Positions 13,710-14,468 of a stretch of 14,468 nt of DNA are shown here, piece by piece. Source of the stretch: Planctomycetaceae bacterium (GTDB lineage: Bacteria; Planctomycetota; Planctomycetia; Pirellulales; Pirellulaceae); NCBI GenBank assembly GCA_003455945.1, contig DMPQ01000159.1:15698-30165 (forward strand). The letters are read 5' to 3'. Made by a program: the position numbers and the translations under genes. Numbering within the stretch: the first letter of the stretch is position 1; each line of letters begins with the position of its first letter. The notes beneath the pieces are model-generated. The model saw nothing but the letters and a program-made list of their open reading frames with translations. It was not told where the DNA came from and did not search any database.

Positions 13710-14468
13710 TCAGTCCTTCCCCTCGTGCACGATCCGAGCCCAGTACTTCTCGAACGCCCCCGGTTCGTGAAAGTCCGGACTGTTGTCCAGATCGTGGCAC
13801 TCCATGCAGAGCGTCGCTTCGAGCTTGACCTTCATCTGCTGCTGCAGCGAAACCAGCTCGTCGGCCGTCACGTCGAGATCACCGTTCTCCGCCGCGACAT
13901 GCCGTTCGCCCGGTCCATGGCAATTCTCGCAGCCGTTGCCGTGAAGGGCTCGCGAGGCCTCGAGCCCGACATAGCCGCCGTCGTACGGAAAGTACTTCTG
14001 CGGATTCCAGCCGGTGACGTGGCAACTCAGGCACTCCGGATCGAAGTGCCGTTTGACCCAGGTCCGCTCTCCCGGCTCGACCAGCGATTCGGTCGCATGC
14101 GAGTGCGGCCCGCCTTCACCGTCGACCCCTTCCTTCCAGATCCGATACGCGGTCGTATGACAATCGGCACACGCTTCGGAACCGACGAACCGATTGCCTG
14201 ACGGATGCGAGATCGGCCGGAGTTCGAGTCCCTCCAGTCCGAGCGTCTCGAGCTGATCCTGATACCGGATGAAGATCGACTTGATCCGCTCCGAGTCCTC
14301 GAATCGGCTGTCGAGCGGCACGCGCTGGTAGCGGAGCGGATTCTCCTCGCCGGGAAACCAACCGACGACGCCGACATACATCCCCTTATAGCCCGTCTGG
14401 ATCACCGGGACGCGACGATCACCGACGATCACATAGGTCGGCTCCAACGTCGGCTCGCCGTCGACTCC
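13710..14468 (-). CDS. Metallophosphatase / cytochrome c554-type tetraheme protein (5' end missing)
   Basis: C-terminal 252 residues of a protein whose frame stays open to the right edge, so its start is outside the window; the TTG at 14447 is only internal. Four CxxCH heme-binding motifs are seen: CADCH (near 14160), CLSCH (near 14025), CENCH (near 13920) and CMECH (near 13800). Extra histidines (HSH, RHF, LHG, ERH) could serve as distal ligands. The spacing and context resemble cytochrome c554-like proteins. The first 90 residues (VIVGDRRVPVIQTGYKGMYV, then VPLDSRF and RYQDQLETLGL) resemble the end of a 5'-nucleotidase-type metallophosphatase domain, so this is probably the known kind of phosphatase-cytochrome fusion. 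Its place is probably periplasmic, since c-type heme attachment occurs there. Natural substrates and redox partner are unknown. It ends 65 bp from the convergent small gene. Confidence 0.82.
   Translation of the reverse strand, partial: GVDGEPTLEPTYVIVGDRRVPVIQTGYKGMYVGVVGWFPGEENPLRYQRVPLDSRFEDSERIKSIFIRYQDQLETLGLEGLELRPISHPSGNRFVGSEACADCHTTAYRIWKEGVDGEGGPHSHATESLVEPGERTWVKRHFDPECLSCHVTGWNPQKYFPYDGGYVGLEASRALHGNGCENCHGPGERHVAAENGDLDVTADELVSLQQQMKVKLEATLCMECHDLDNSPDFHEPGAFEKYWARIVHEGKD

Noticed and set aside
11760..14201. 813-codon plus-strand frame across DUF502, cpaF and the cytochrome gene
   Set aside because: Its composition is an antisense artefact and it crosses three well-supported genes plus another gene in a different frame.
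1..14468. CRISPR arrays, tRNA/rRNA genes, insertion sequences, attachment sites
   Set aside because: Looked for regular repeat-spacer patterns, transposase motifs, tRNA-like folds and terminal repeats; none was seen by eye.

Overview
The window looks like chromosomal DNA from a GC-rich bacterium, most likely a planctomycete. The reasons are one pilin carrying the core G|AATLDYAL, a metallophosphatase-to-tetraheme-cytochrome fusion, a WecA-like transferase with a long soluble C-terminal domain, and GC-rich coding with many CGATCG/TCGA words. This assignment is an inference from protein style, not from any marker gene. I see no rRNA, tRNA, CRISPR array, transposase or phage gene.

Layout. (1) At 1-4256 (+) there are two polysaccharide genes: a 5'-truncated O-antigen-ligase/Wzy-type membrane protein with a TPR tail, then a WecA/TagO-type polyprenyl-phosphate sugar-1-phosphate transferase. 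They end at a clear intrinsic terminator (4273-4303). (2) A stretch of about 730 bp with no credible gene (4304-5032) holds two perfect inverted repeats. It leads into a NarL/FixJ-type regulator (5033-5668, +) whose receiver domain has lost every phosphorylation residue. (3) At 5843-13127 (-) lies a compact Tad/Flp type IVb pilus locus. In transcription order it runs cpaF ATPase, DUF502 membrane protein, a 327-bp gap, Flp pilin 2, Flp pilin 1, CpaA/TadV prepilin peptidase, TadE-like protein, TadG-like protein and a second TadE-like protein. Overlapping or near-touching stops and starts (TGATG, ATGA, gaps of 3 and 16 bp) argue for co-transcribed blocks. (4) Divergent from cpaF is a small unrecognised gene (13231-13644, +). 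(5) Entering from the right edge on the minus strand is the C-terminal part of a metallophosphatase/cytochrome c554-type tetraheme protein.

How the parts may work together. The transferase would start a lipid-linked glycan that the ligase/polymerase family protein extends or transfers, so the left genes make a surface polysaccharide. The Tad block supplies an assembly ATPase, two pilins, their processing peptidase and three TadE/G-type envelope proteins. The platform proteins TadB/TadC, the secretin, RcpC/CpaB and TadZ are absent here and would have to be encoded elsewhere. The regulator converges on the end of the Tad block and might control it, but nothing in the sequence proves that.

The main points of interest are the Asp-less regulator, the reduced Tad locus with embedded DUF502, two pilins with different +5 residues separated by a terminator-like hairpin, an Arg/Ser-rich insert in the ligase, the soluble tail on the transferase, and several structured elements at gene boundaries. 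No single element is clearly an undescribed system; the reduced Tad set is the best candidate for a variant.
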